A stretch of DNA of 50,626 nucleotides from Burkholderiaceae bacterium (GTDB lineage: Bacteria > Pseudomonadota > Gammaproteobacteria > Burkholderiales > Burkholderiaceae_F). Position numbers and translations under genes: made by a program. The notes under the pieces were generated by a model. The model was not told where the DNA came from. It did no database searches and worked only from the letters and a program-made list of their open reading frames with translations. Positions within the stretch are counted from its first letter, which is position 1, and every line of letters starts with the position of its first letter. The stretch lies in contig JALHMQ010000027.1 in NCBI GenBank assembly GCA_022843955.1, forward strand, positions 1-50,626. The letters are read 5' to 3'. Of the stretch, positions 7,939 to 17,149 are shown one piece after another.

Positions 7939-8964
7939 ATGAAACTGCAATCGATGCTGGCCGTCATGCTGGTCAGCCTGTCGGGTACCGCGCTGGCGCA
8001 GGACGCCTGCCCCAATCGCGGCGATCTCGATGCCTCTTTCTGCGATGCCAACAAGGATCTGGTGGCGGACACGCCGACCGATCCGAAGCGCCTGAAGAAC
8101 CCCAGCGTGATCGTCTTCACGTACACGCCGGTGGAAGACCCGGCCGTGTACGAGCGGACCTTCAAGCCATTCACCGACTATCTGGGACAGTGCACCAACA
8201 AGCGGGTGGTCTTCTTCCAGGTGCAAAGCAATGCCGCTCAGGTGGAAGCCATGCGCTCGGGACGACTGCATGTCGGCGGCTTCTCCACGGGCCCGACGGC
8301 GTTTGCGGTCAATCTGGCAGGCGGCGTGCCGTTTGCGGTCAAGGGCGACGCCAAGGGCTACCAGGCGTACAACCTGATCGTGGTGGTCAAGGCCGACAGC
8401 CCGATCAAGACCATGGCCGACCTGAAGGACAAGAAGGTCGCGCACACCTCGCCGTCGTCGAACTCCGGCAACCTGGCGCCGCGCGCGCTGTTCCCCAAGC
8501 TCGGCGTGTCCCCGGACAAGGATTACAAGGTGCTGTACTCCGGCGGTCATGACCGTTCGGTGCTGGGCGTGCGCACCGGCGACTACGACGCGGCACCGGT
8601 CGCCTCGGACGTCTTCGAGCGGATGGTCAATCGCGGCACCGTCAAGGAGAGCGAGTTCCGCATCGTCTGGCGCAGCGATCCGTTCCCGACCTCCAGCTTC
8701 GTCTATGCGCACGACCTCGAGCCCAAGCTGCGCGACACCATGCTCAAGTGCTTCTATGACTATCGGTTCCCGGCGGAAATGCAGAAGTCGTTCGACGGCG
8801 CCGACCGCTTCGTGCCGATCACCTACCAGAAGGACTGGGCGGCGGTGCGCGAAGTCGCAGCCGGCAGTGGCGAGAGCTTTGGCGCGGCAGCGTTCAAGAC
8901 CCTCACCGAGCGCGAAGAAGCCGCGCGCAAGAAGGCCGCCGAAAAGGCGGCCGAGAAGAAGTAG
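7939..8964 (+). CDS. phnD: Phosphonate/phosphite-type ABC transporter substrate-binding protein
   Basis: This periplasmic binding protein delivers an oxidised or reduced phosphorus compound (phosphonate, phosphite or related oxyanion) to the permeases encoded downstream. It has 341 residues. The signal peptide is MKLQSMLAVMLVSLSGTALAQ. The PhnD core shows YTPVEDPAVYERTFKPF, the ligand-site block GGFSTGPTAF, VAHTSPSSNSGN and GGHDRSVLGVRTGDYDAAPVASDVF. The tail is a charged Lys/Ala/Glu helix. It heads the operon phnD-phnC-phnE-phnE. No C-P lyase or phosphite dehydrogenase genes are in the window, so the substrate cannot be fixed. Confidence 0.9.
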   Translation: MKLQSMLAVMLVSLSGTALAQDACPNRGDLDASFCDANKDLVADTPTDPKRLKNPSVIVFTYTPVEDPAVYERTFKPFTDYLGQCTNKRVVFFQVQSNAAQVEAMRSGRLHVGGFSTGPTAFAVNLAGGVPFAVKGDAKGYQAYNLIVVVKADSPIKTMADLKDKKVAHTSPSSNSGNLAPRALFPKLGVSPDKDYKVLYSGGHDRSVLGVRTGDYDAAPVASDVFERMVNRGTVKESEFRIVWRSDPFPTSSFVYAHDLEPKLRDTMLKCFYDYRFPAEMQKSFDGADRFVPITYQKDWAAVREVAAGSGESFGAAAFKTLTEREEAARKKAAEKAAEKK

Positions 8965-8978
8965 GCGACTCCAGAGGA

Positions 8979-9007
8979 CATCGGCGCGTTCGATTCGCGC
9001 GCCGATG
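8979..9007 (+). promoter_or_regulatory. Intercistronic hairpin between phnD and phnC
   Basis: A perfect 10-bp inverted repeat, CATCGGCGCG / CGCGCCGATG (8979-8988 with 8998-9007), has a 9-nt loop and begins 14 bp after the phnD stop. There is no T run. A stem here could protect the 3' end of phnD mRNA so that the binding protein is made in excess over the permease, as in many ABC operons. This role is inferred. Confidence 0.55.
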
Positions 9008-9085
9008 CTTACTTCTGGGCAGGTAGGCGACGCCGGTGCGGCGCACTGACTGCGCGGCACACTGCTGACCACTCTGCCCATACAA

Positions 9086-9115
9086 GCTCACGACGGCTCA
9101 CGACGGCTCACGACC
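9086..9115 (+). repeat. Three tandem 10-bp repeats abutting the phnC start
   Basis: GCTCACGACG occurs three times in a row (the last copy ends in C) and runs straight into the phnC ATG at 9116. No purine-rich Shine-Dalgarno sequence lies at the usual distance from the start. The repeat number could affect translation initiation of phnC. Confidence 0.85.
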
Positions 9116-9877
9116 ATGACCGACACCGCGCTTCGCATCGACAAGCTGGTCAAGGAGTACCGGCGCGGCGTGCCGGTACTCAAGGGCGTCTCCTTGCAGA
9201 TCGCGCCGCGCGGCGTGACCGCGATCATCGGCGCCTCGGGCACAGGCAAGAGCACGCTGATCCGTTGCATCAACCGGCTCGTGGAGCCGACTTCCGGGGC
9301 CATTCACTTCGATGGCGCCGACTTGACCCGCCTGTCGTCCGGCGCGCTGCGCGCGGCGCGCCGGCGCATCGGCATGGTGTTCCAGGAGTACAACCTGGTC
9401 GAGCGTCTGACGGTGATGGAAAACCTGCTGTCGGGTCGGCTGGGCTATGTGTCCGCACTGAACGCGTGGATGCGCCGGTTTCCGCCAGAGGACATTGCGC
9501 GCGCATTCGAACTGCTCGATGAAGTCGGGCTGGCGGGGTTTGCGCAGCAGCGCGCCGACAGCCTGTCGGGCGGCCAGCGGCAGCGCGTCGGCATTGCCCG
9601 CGCGCTGATGCAGCGGCCGGGCCTGATGCTGGCCGACGAGCCCACTTCGTCACTCGATCCCAAGACCTCGGTGGAGATCATGGAACTGTTGCGCGATGCC
9701 GCCGCACACCATGACATCCCGATCCTGATCAACATGCACGACGTCGAACTGGCACGCCGTTTCGCGGACCGCATCATCGGACTCGCTGGAGGCGAGGTCG
9801 TGTTCGACGACGGGCCGACGCGCCTGACCGATGACGAGCTCAAGCGCATCTACGGCGGCGAAAGCTGGCTGCAATGA
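9116..9877 (+). CDS. phnC: Phosphonate-type ABC transporter ATPase
   Basis: This is the cytosolic ATPase subunit that powers uptake through the two PhnE permeases. It has 253 residues. Walker A is GASGTGKST (about residue 41), the Q-loop is in [13 protein letters not shown], the signature is [15 protein letters not shown], Walker B is [13 protein letters not shown] and the switch His is in NMHDVELA. The phrase [21 protein letters not shown] is characteristic of PhnC. The stop overlaps a 12-codon mini-frame (9874-9909) that itself overlaps the phnE start, so translation may pass from phnC to phnE by stop/restart. The start is preceded by 10-bp repeats rather than a normal ribosome site. Confidence 0.93.
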   Translation: MTDTALRIDKLVKEYRRGVPVLKGVSLQIAPRGVTAIIGASGTGKSTLIRCINRLVEPTSGAIHFDGADLTRLSSGALRAARRRIGMVFQEYNLVERLTVMENLLSGRLGYVSALNAWMRRFPPEDIARAFELLDEVGLAGFAQQRADSLSGGQRQRVGIARALMQRPGLMLADEPTSSLDPKTSVEIMELLRDAAAHHDIPILINMHDVELARRFADRIIGLAGGEVVFDDGPTRLTDDELKRIYGGESWLQ

Positions 9878-9905
9878 GCGCGGCGCCAGTCGCCTCGCCG
9901 TATCG

Positions 9906-10706
9906 ATGAACGCCCGGACCAACACGTCCGCGCCGCACGGCGATCCGTTCCCCGCCAACTGGTGGGCGCGTGCCGGCTGGTTGCTGCTTGCCGTCTACGT
10001 CGTTTATGCGTTCTCGACGCTGGACTTCACCTGGCAACGCATGATCGAGGGCTTCTCGCACGGCCAGCAGTTCCTGGCGCGGATGTTCCCGCCCAACTGG
10101 GAGAACGCTGACGCGATCGCCAAGGGATTGAAGGAAAGCCTCGAAATCGCCGTGCTCGCCTCGTTCGCCGGCATCGTGATCTCGCTGCCGATCGGATTGC
10201 TGGCCGCGCGCAACCTGATGCCGGCCTGGGTCTCGTGGTCGGCGCGCGCGGTGATCGCGTTGTGCCGGGCGTTTCATCCGGTGATCGTGGCGATCGTGTT
10301 CGTCAAGGCGATCGGCTTCGGCGCGATCGCCGGTGTCATGGCGTTGATCGTCGCGTCGATCGGCTTCATCGGCAAATTGTTCGCCGAGGCAATCGAGGAA
10401 ATTTCGCTGAAGCAGGTGGAAGCGGTGCGCGCCACCGGCGCCAGCTTCATGAACGTCATCTTCTTCGGCGTGCTGCCTCAGGTCCTGCCCCGGTTCATCG
10501 GCTTCTCCACGTATCAATTCGACTCGAACGTGCGCAATTCGACGATGGTCGGCATCGTCGGCGCCGGCGGCATCGGCGCGCCGCTGTTCGTCGCTTTCCA
10601 GCGCTTTGACTACGACGTGGTGTGCGCGATCCTTCTGGTCATCATTGCGGTGGTATTCGCCTGCGAAGTGATTTCCACCCGCATCCAGAAAGTGTTCGCG
10701 CAATGA
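9906..10706 (+). CDS. phnE: Phosphonate-type ABC transporter permease, first copy
   Basis: This is an inner-membrane channel subunit of 266 residues starting at ATG 9906. A longer frame from 9831 would overlap phnC and is unlikely. A hydrophobic segment follows the start region (WLLLAVYVVYAFSTLDF), and the binding-protein-dependent permease domain spans about 85-260, with LKESLEIAVLASFAGIVISLPIGLLAARN, the EAA-loop region EAIEEISLKQVEAVRATGAS and RNSTMVGIVGAGGIGAPLF. Its stop overlaps the next permease start (ATGA, 10703-10706). It probably pairs with the second PhnE as a heterodimer. Confidence 0.92.
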   Translation: MNARTNTSAPHGDPFPANWWARAGWLLLAVYVVYAFSTLDFTWQRMIEGFSHGQQFLARMFPPNWENADAIAKGLKESLEIAVLASFAGIVISLPIGLLAARNLMPAWVSWSARAVIALCRAFHPVIVAIVFVKAIGFGAIAGVMALIVASIGFIGKLFAEAIEEISLKQVEAVRATGASFMNVIFFGVLPQVLPRFIGFSTYQFDSNVRNSTMVGIVGAGGIGAPLFVAFQRFDYDVVCAILLVIIAVVFACEVISTRIQKVFAQ

Positions 10707-11566
10707 GCGCGCCTGCGCGCGGTCGCGAGGCGGCTCAGGGCGTCGGCTTCGCACCGGGTTCGACACCCGGCGAGGGCATCCGCCGCGAGTGGCGCCGCTT
10801 CACCCCGACCCAGCGCCTGCTGCGCTTCATCGTCTACCTGTCGGTCGTCATGGCGGTGGTGGTCTCGATCCGCACCGTGGAGATCATCCCCGAGTTCCTG
10901 TACGACGCACCCGAGCAGATGCGCGATCTGTTCGAGCGCATGTGGCCGATGGATCTGGCCCATTACCGCGTGGGTGTGCACGACGCGCTGATGGAGACGC
11001 TGCACATCGCCACGCTCGGCACACTGTTGTCGATCGTGCTGGCGTTGCCGCTGGGGCTGATGGCCGCGCGCAACGTCACGCCGATTCCCGTGCTCAATTA
11101 CGTCGCGAAGCTGCTTCTGGTGTCGAGCCGGTCGGTCAATTCGCTGGTGTGGGCGCTGCTGTTCATCGCCGTCTTCGGTCCAGGCGCGCTGGCGGGCATG
11201 CTGGCGATCGCGTTTCGTTCGATCGGCTTCGTCGGCAAGCTGTTCGGCGAAGCTTGTGAAGAAGCAAACCGCGGCTCGATCGAGGCGCTCAAGGCGGCCG
11301 GCGCGCCCTGGCTGTCGGTCCTGCGCTATGGCTATTGGCCGCAGGTGAAACCCGCCTTCTGGGCACTGGTCCTGCTGCGCTGGGACATCAACGTGCGCGA
11401 ATCGAGCGTGCTCGGCCTGGTGGGGGCGGGAGGCATCGGTGTGGCGCTCAACACCGCGATGAACCTGTTTCAGTGGGAGCGCGTGGCAGTGGTCCTGCTG
11501 GCAATCTTCACGGTGGTGATCATTGCCGAGATCATCGTCACGCAAATTCGTAAGCGACTCATCTGA
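10703..11566 (+). CDS. phnE: Phosphonate-type ABC transporter permease, second copy
   Basis: This protein has 287 residues, starting at the ATGA overlap with the first permease gene. It has an N-terminal cytosolic stretch, a membrane segment (FIVYLSVVMAVVVSI), then the permease domain with LMETLHIATLGTLLSIVLALPLGLMAARN, EACEEANRGSIEALKAAGAP and RESSVLGLVGAGGIGVALN. It is paralogous to the upstream PhnE but diverged, as is usual when two permeases form one channel. It is last in the operon. About 70 bp downstream lies an HD-GYP gene remnant, then a terminator at 11939. Confidence 0.92.
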   Translation: MSAPARGREAAQGVGFAPGSTPGEGIRREWRRFTPTQRLLRFIVYLSVVMAVVVSIRTVEIIPEFLYDAPEQMRDLFERMWPMDLAHYRVGVHDALMETLHIATLGTLLSIVLALPLGLMAARNVTPIPVLNYVAKLLLVSSRSVNSLVWALLFIAVFGPGALAGMLAIAFRSIGFVGKLFGEACEEANRGSIEALKAAGAPWLSVLRYGYWPQVKPAFWALVLLRWDINVRESSVLGLVGAGGIGVALNTAMNLFQWERVAVVLLAIFTVVIIAEIIVTQIRKRLI

Positions 11567-11632
11567 GCGACGGAGCCCATCAAGTGAGCAAGGCCGCTCG
11601 CTTGAAATCGCGGGGCCGCGCCACGCTTTTAG

Positions 11633-11901
11633 GATGACCCGAGCGTCAAGACGCTCGGGATCTACCCGGTCGGATCACTGGTCAAGATGGAGTCGGGTCG
11701 CCTCGGCGTGGTTATTGATCAGCGCGATGGTTCGCTGCTCAAGCCCAAGGTGAAGGTGTTCTATTCAACGCGTTCGCAGCGCTGATCGCACTTGAGGTGC
11801 TCGACCTGTCAACGCCCGGCACCCTGGATCAGATCGTCGGAAGCGAAAACCCCGGCGCGTGGAAGTTCGCCGATCTCGATCAGTTGTGGCAAAGCGGTTG
11901 A
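11633..11901 (+). pseudogene. Remnant of an HD-GYP c-di-GMP phosphodiesterase gene (3' end only)
   Basis: From 11633 one frame reads DDPSVKTLGIYPVGSLVKMESGRLGVV.. and ..SLLKPKVKVFYSTRSQ then stops at about 11785. A neighbouring frame continues with ALEVLDLSTPGTLDQIVGSENPG..FADLDQLWQSG to a stop at 11899-11901. Together they match the C-terminal part of HD-GYP phosphodiesterases (the GIYPVGSLV and KVKVFFST motifs after the HD-GYP domain). A frameshift interrupts it and the catalytic HD and GYP residues are absent, so it is a decayed fragment. Its presence suggests that the phn operon replaced, or was inserted beside, an older gene here. Confidence 0.75.
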
Positions 11902-11938
11902 CAACAGAGCTGCCGGTTACCCGATAGCCCGCAGATAG

Positions 11939-11970
11939 AAAAACGGCCCGCGATCTGGCGGGCCGTTTTT
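11939..11970 (+). terminator. Bidirectional Rho-independent terminator
   Basis: A 9-bp stem ACGGCCCGC / GCGGGCCGT (11943-11951 with 11958-11966) is flanked by AAAAA on the left and TTTTT on the right. It can end transcripts from the phn side and from the convergent small gene at 11978-12277. Confidence 0.9.
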
Positions 11971-11977
11971 CTTGGTT

Positions 11978-12277
11978 CTAATCAGGGCGCTTTGGCTTCT
12001 GTCGACCGCCGCTGCCATGAAGCGGGATCATCTCGAACCCGTCTGCCTCATTCATTGCGAGCCCGACCTGCTCTGGCAGGTCCTTGAGCCAGTGGGCGGC
12101 AAGGCGCAACGCACGCGCCGTCAGCCACGCCAAAATCGCTGCGGGCAGCCAGGCAAAGATCAGCGTGAAGAGAACGCCGGTCTGCAAAAACCCAACGAGA
12201 TAGACCCCGATGAACACCGTGACTGCAGCGGCAGCCGCGGCCATTTCGCTGATGTAGCTCCACTGGTTCCGTTTCAC
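11978..12277 (-). CDS. Small membrane protein, hypothetical
   Basis: This ORF has 99 residues from GTG at 12277, which lies 9 bp after a clear AGGAG (minus strand, about 12287-12291). An in-frame ATG at 12316 has no such site. Two hydrophobic helices are visible: AAAAAAVTVFIGVYLVGFLQTGVLF and LIFAWLPAAILAWLTARALRLAA. A polar C-terminus follows (GSGGRQKPKRPD). It faces the phn operon, and the terminator at 11939 closes it. I recognise no family, and the neighbours give no clue. Confidence 0.6.
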   Translation of the reverse strand: MKRNQWSYISEMAAAAAAVTVFIGVYLVGFLQTGVLFTLIFAWLPAAILAWLTARALRLAAHWLKDLPEQVGLAMNEADGFEMIPLHGSGGRQKPKRPD

Positions 12278-12600
12278 CGAGGCTTCTCCTGAGTTGCCCG
12301 CAAAGCAGCGTGTCATGGCTGTTTCACTTGGCTGTCACAGGATGGTGACGGCGGGACCTCATAGGCGATATACCGCAGCTTTGCGATAAGGGCATAAACG
12401 TCGCCCTTCATGCGCTGAATTTGTCTTGGCTCAAATGTGAAAACGCGCTTGTTTCTAGGGGAAGCCCTTGTCCCGGCCCGCTCAAAACACCTTTCTCATT
12501 CTCGGTACGGTCGACTTCGGCTAAGTTTCCGCCGAACGCATTACTGTTTCCGCGCCTCACCATACCGGTGTGGGCACCTGACTCGGGCCGCCTGCCACTA
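12278..12600. other. Intergenic region without a recognised gene
   Basis: Between the small membrane-protein gene and the ahcY promoter I see no credible coding frame, RNA gene or long repeat. Short frames here (for example 12421-12729 on the + strand) run through the riboswitch and are artefacts. The region is less GC-rich than its neighbours. Confidence 0.5.
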
Positions 12601-12603
12601 CCG

Positions 12604-12609
12604 TACAAT
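12604..12609 (+). promoter_or_regulatory. ahcY -10 box
   Basis: TACAAT lies about 10 bp upstream of the first paired base of the SAH riboswitch, where a -10 box should be if transcription starts near 12616. No strong -35 box is evident. Confidence 0.5.
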
Positions 12610-12616
12610 CCGGCCT

Positions 12617-12709
12617 CGCTTCGAGGAGCGTTGCGACGAGTCGCCCGGCAACCCCGGCCGCTGACCCGCCAGGCTCGAAGCACCGTGCATACGGTCCGAA
12701 CGGCGCTCG
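12617..12709 (+). promoter_or_regulatory. SAH riboswitch upstream of ahcY
   Basis: P1 pairs CTTCGAG (12619-12625) with CTCGAAG (12674-12680). GAGCG (12626-12630), next to the left arm of P1, pairs with CGCTC (12704-12708) to form the H-type pseudoknot. The conserved GAGGAGCG-TTGC and GCCAGGCTCG blocks are present, and a small hairpin (CCGTGCATACGG) lies between P1 and the pseudoknot. These are the hallmarks of the S-adenosylhomocysteine riboswitch, which turns on ahcY when SAH accumulates. The ribosome site GGAGG (12731-12735) is 23 nt after the pseudoknot. Confidence 0.92.
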
Positions 12710-12742
12710 CAAACTTCTTTGATATTTAAAGGAGGGCGCGAG

Positions 12743-14176
<1,434 letters not shown>

Positions 14177-14351
14177 CCAGCGGCGCCCTCGCGCGCGGTT
14201 GATTTGCCAGTCTGGCGCTCCTCACAACGGCGCGCCGGATTTCGGTTCATCGATTGCAAGCAGGGCGCTGACACGCTGCTCATGTCGCCGGTCTCGGCCG
14301 GTCGACATGGGCTGATCGACAACCAACGTTCGAGAGCAAGCGGAGCACACC

Positions 14352-14696
14352 ATGCGCATTCTGCTGGTCTGGGTACTCAACGCGGTCGCGCTGTGGCTCG
14401 TCACGGTCATCGTGCCGGGCGTGCAGGTGCAGGATCCGCTGACCGCCTTCATCGCCGCCGTCGTCCTCGGCCTGGTCAATGCCCTGGTGAAGCCGGTGCT
14501 GATCATCCTGACGCTGCCGATCACCGTGGTCACGCTGGGCCTGTTCCTGTTGGTCATCAATGCGCTGCTGTTCTGGGCAGTCGCATCGCTGCTGCCCGGG
14601 TTTCACGTGGCCGGCTTCTGGTGGGCCATGTTGGGCGCATTCGTCTACAGCGTGTTGACCTGGGCCTTCTCCGCCTTGCTGCCCAAGAAGTCATGA
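14352..14696 (+). CDS. Small membrane protein of the phage-holin superfamily IV type (YvlD-like)
   Basis: This protein has 114 residues and four membrane helices. The conserved block VNALVKPVLIILTLPITVVTLGLFLLVINALLFW (written here only to mark the family; residues about 38-72) matches the DUF/PF04020 family. Despite the family name, members encoded between ahcY and metF are ordinary chromosomal genes with no phage context, and none is seen here. Its stop overlaps the next start (ATGA, 14693-14696), so the two are translationally coupled. Function is unknown. Confidence 0.85.
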   Translation: MRILLVWVLNAVALWLVTVIVPGVQVQDPLTAFIAAVVLGLVNALVKPVLIILTLPITVVTLGLFLLVINALLFWAVASLLPGFHVAGFWWAMLGAFVYSVLTWAFSALLPKKS

Positions 14697-15088
14697 GCGC
14701 CGTCGTCGCAAATGACGCGCACGCCGCCCACGCGCGGCGCGCACTCTGGGCGCTTGTCGGCCTGGCACTGACCATCGGCGCCTCCTCTGCGGCGGTCGAT
14801 GCGCGGCAGGTGGACGAGCCGCCGGTCTGGACGCTCATCTACAACCTCGGATTCGGCGCACTCACCTTCGCCTGGGTTCACTTCGACAGCCTGCGGCGTG
14901 ACTACCGTCCGTCGCTGCTGCTGCGTCTGGGCGTGGTACTGCTCGCGGTGGTGGCGCTGCCTTGGTACCTCGTCCGCAGCCGCCGCGGTGCCCAGCGCTG
15001 GCTGTCACTGGTGCGCCTGGCGGGGTTCTTCGTCGTCCTGGTGGGCGCGGCCTCGTTTGGCTACGGGCTGGCGGCCGCTGTCCTATAG
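14693..15088 (+). CDS. Hypothetical four-helix membrane protein
   Basis: This protein has 131 residues from ATG 14693, which overlaps the holin-like gene's stop. A longer in-frame opening to 14204 runs antisense-like through that gene and is rejected. The hydrophobic segments are ALWALVGLALTIGASSAA, LIYNLGFGALTFAWVHF, LLRLGVVLLAVVALPWYLV and LVRLAGFFVVLVGAASFGYGLA. Between helices lie Arg-rich loops (DSLRRDYRPS, RSRRGAQRW). I recognise no named family. Its place between ahcY and metF suggests only that it is co-transcribed with them. Confidence 0.75.
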   Translation: MSAVVANDAHAAHARRALWALVGLALTIGASSAAVDARQVDEPPVWTLIYNLGFGALTFAWVHFDSLRRDYRPSLLLRLGVVLLAVVALPWYLVRSRRGAQRWLSLVRLAGFFVVLVGAASFGYGLAAAVL

Positions 15089-15103
15089 AGAAAGTCACCT
15101 CAG

Positions 15104-15973
15104 ATGACCAGTGCACGCAGCTTCAGCTTCGAGTTCTTTCCGCCCAAGACGCCCGAAGGCGCCGACAGGCTGCGACTGGTTCGCGGTCGGCTCGCGGCGC
15201 TGGAGCCGACCTACTTCTCCGTGACCTTTGGCGCCGGCGGCTCGACCAAGGAAGGCACCTGGAACACGGTGGCCGAAATCGCGAAGGAGAACCTGGCGGT
15301 CGCGCCACACATCTCATGCATCGGCACGACTCAGGCGTCGGTGGCCGAGCTGATCGAGGCCTATCGAGAGCGTGGCGTGCGGCGCCTGGTGGCCCTGCGC
15401 GGCGACATGCCATCGGGCGCAGGATCCGGCGGCGGTGACTTTCGCTATGCCAGCGAACTGGTGGAATTCATCCGCCAGAAAACGGGCGACTGGTTCCACA
15501 TCGAAGTGGCGGCCTATCCGGAAGTGCACCCGCAAGCGCGCTGCGCCGACGACGACCTGCGCAACTTTGCGCGCAAGGTGGCAGCCGGCGCCAACTCGGC
15601 GATCACCCAGTACTTCTACAACTCCGACGCCTACTTCCGTTTTGTCGACGAGGCGGACAAGCTCGGCGTGCGCGTGCCGATCGTCCCGGGGATCATGCCG
15701 ATCACCAACTACACGCAGCTGGCCCGCTTCTCCGATGCCTGCGGTGCGGAGATCCCGCGCTGGATCAGGCTGCGCCTGCAAGGCTTTGGCGACGACCGGG
15801 AGTCGATCCGCGCATTCGGGCTGGACGTGGTCACCGACCTGTGCGATCAACTGCTGATGGCGGGCGCACCCGGGCTGCACTTCTACACGATGAACCAGGC
15901 AGAACCGATGCTCGAACTGTGGTCACGCCTGAATCTGTCGCCGGCGCGACCGGTCGCAGGCAACGACCGCTAG
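15104..15973 (+). CDS. metF: Methylenetetrahydrofolate reductase [NAD(P)H]
   Basis: This is a cytosolic flavoenzyme that reduces 5,10-methylene-THF to 5-methyl-THF, the methyl donor for methionine synthesis. It has 289 residues, the usual bacterial length. Family blocks are FSFEFFPPKTPEGADRL at the N-terminus, TFGAGGSTKEGT, ALRGDMPSG, FHIEVAAYPEVHPQA, GANSAITQYFYN and VPGIMPITNY. ATG 15104 follows the previous gene by 15 bp. With ahcY it forms a methyl-cycle gene group that may share the SAH-controlled transcript. Confidence 0.96.
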   Translation: MTSARSFSFEFFPPKTPEGADRLRLVRGRLAALEPTYFSVTFGAGGSTKEGTWNTVAEIAKENLAVAPHISCIGTTQASVAELIEAYRERGVRRLVALRGDMPSGAGSGGGDFRYASELVEFIRQKTGDWFHIEVAAYPEVHPQARCADDDLRNFARKVAAGANSAITQYFYNSDAYFRFVDEADKLGVRVPIVPGIMPITNYTQLARFSDACGAEIPRWIRLRLQGFGDDRESIRAFGLDVVTDLCDQLLMAGAPGLHFYTMNQAEPMLELWSRLNLSPARPVAGNDR

Positions 15974-15996
15974 CGCGCTGCGGTTCGCCTGCCGGC

Positions 15997-16659
15997 TCAG
16001 GCAGGCGGCAGGCGATACGGTTCGTCTTCGACGACGAACTCGTTCTCCAGCGCGGCATCGTGTAGCCACGCGTGCATCGCAGGCAGCGCGAGCATGGTGC
16101 GCAGGTAGTCGTGCACGGAGGCAGGCAGGTCCGGTTGATACGTGTTGAAGCGAAACACGACCGGAGCGAAGAAGGCGTCGGCTGCACTGAAGCGACCGAA
16201 CAGGAACGGGCCGGCGGCCGCATTGGCCTCACGCTGCGTGGTCCAGATGTCACTGATGCGATCGATGTCCCGCTGCACGGCAACGTTCCAGCCATGGCCA
16301 GGCAATCGCGCTGTCACGTTCATGCCCATCATCGACCGCAACGTGTCGAAACCGGCATGGACCTCGGCGCACAAGGCGCGCGCCAGCGCGCGCTCGGCCG
16401 GGCGCGCCGGCCACAGATGAAAGCTGGCGTACTTCTCGGCCACGTACTCAACGATGGCCAGGCTGTCCCACACGACGATGTCGCCATCCACCAGCACCGG
16501 CACCTTGCCAACCGGCGAATACCGTCGCACCTGCGCGGTGAAGTCCGGCGCGTTGAAGCTGATGCGCTCCTCCACGAAGTCGATGCCGGCATGCCGCATC
16601 AGCAGCCACGGCCGCAGCGACCACGACGAGTAGTTCTTGTTGCCGATGACGAGTTTCAT
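15997..16659 (-). CDS. Glutathione S-transferase family protein
   Basis: This protein has 220 residues from the ATG at 16659 (MKLVIGNKNYSSWSLRPWLLMRHAG); an ATG at 16674 is also in frame and would add five residues. The N-terminal thioredoxin-like domain has the Ser-rich NYSSWSLRPW active-site loop and the cis-Pro region KVPVLVDGDIVVWDSLAIVEYVAE. The C-terminal all-helical domain (about 95-215) follows, with GPFLFGRFSAADAFFAPVVFRF. It is convergent with metF (23-bp gap) and overlaps the DUF2917 gene by 4 bp (16656-16659). The substrate is unknown. Confidence 0.88.
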   Translation of the reverse strand: MKLVIGNKNYSSWSLRPWLLMRHAGIDFVEERISFNAPDFTAQVRRYSPVGKVPVLVDGDIVVWDSLAIVEYVAEKYASFHLWPARPAERALARALCAEVHAGFDTLRSMMGMNVTARLPGHGWNVAVQRDIDRISDIWTTQREANAAAGPFLFGRFSAADAFFAPVVFRFNTYQPDLPASVHDYLRTMLALPAMHAWLHDAALENEFVVEDEPYRLPPA

Positions 16660-17045
16660 GGCGCGTGCGTGCATTGGCCACCGCGATGCGTCGCCGGCTC
16701 ACGCTGACCCGCATGGCCGGTGATCCAGCCACCGATCGACGCGAGCCGCTGTCGCAACCGCAAGGCACCGACCAGGTCACGCATGCGTTGACCGATTGTC
16801 GGCGCCGCCTCGACCACCTGTACCCGGGCTTCGCCCAGTCCTTCGATCACGGCACGCCCGCGGGATTTGAGCGCCAGTTCGGCACCGCTGCCGGCGAACA
16901 CGTCTTGCGACGTGCCCTCTTCGGTCAGCCACAGGTTGCCGTAGAGCACGCGCACCTTCCTGCCGGGCCTGCCTTCGAGCACCAGCAACTGCTCGTACCC
17001 GAGATCGACCGTGCGTGATGTTCCTGCTGTCCATTCGCCTCGCAT
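16656..17045 (-). CDS. DUF2917 domain protein
   Basis: This protein has 129 residues. The core YEQLLVLEGRPGRKVRVLYGNLWLTEEGTSQDVFAGSGAEL is a short beta-rich cupin-like unit typical of DUF2917, a family found mainly in beta- and gammaproteobacteria with no assigned reaction. A basic, probably helical tail follows (GQRMRDLVGALRLRQRLA). It is divergent from a LysR-type regulator gene, with a perfect palindrome between them, and its stop overlaps the GST start. The regulator probably controls this gene pair. Confidence 0.75.
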   Translation of the reverse strand: MRGEWTAGTSRTVDLGYEQLLVLEGRPGRKVRVLYGNLWLTEEGTSQDVFAGSGAELALKSRGRAVIEGLGEARVQVVEAAPTIGQRMRDLVGALRLRQRLASIGGWITGHAGQREPATHRGGQCTHAP

Positions 17046-17135
17046 GTGCTGCTCCTGTGCGCGCGATGCGCGCGCTGCTTAGTGGGGCGAATTACAGGCT
17101 CCTAAAGGCTGGCCGGCAAACGAAAAGGACGCAGT

Positions 17136-17149
17136 TGATGCATGCATCA
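17136..17149. promoter_or_regulatory. Candidate LysR operator (14-bp palindrome)
   Basis: TGATGCATGCATCA is a perfect 14-bp palindrome in the divergent DUF2917/LysR intergenic region, about 50 bp before the regulator start. A second partial ATGC-rich element follows (TGCGCATGTA). LysR-type regulators normally bind such dyads between themselves and a divergent target. Confidence 0.55.

Noticed and set aside
6637-9081. Minus-strand frame of 814 codons across metK and phnD
   Set aside because: It spans two unrelated genes and a terminator and has no domain signature; a GC-skew artefact.
14352-14696. Prophage remnant, because of the holin-family gene
   Set aside because: Family members at this ahcY-metF position are ordinary chromosomal genes and no other phage gene is near.
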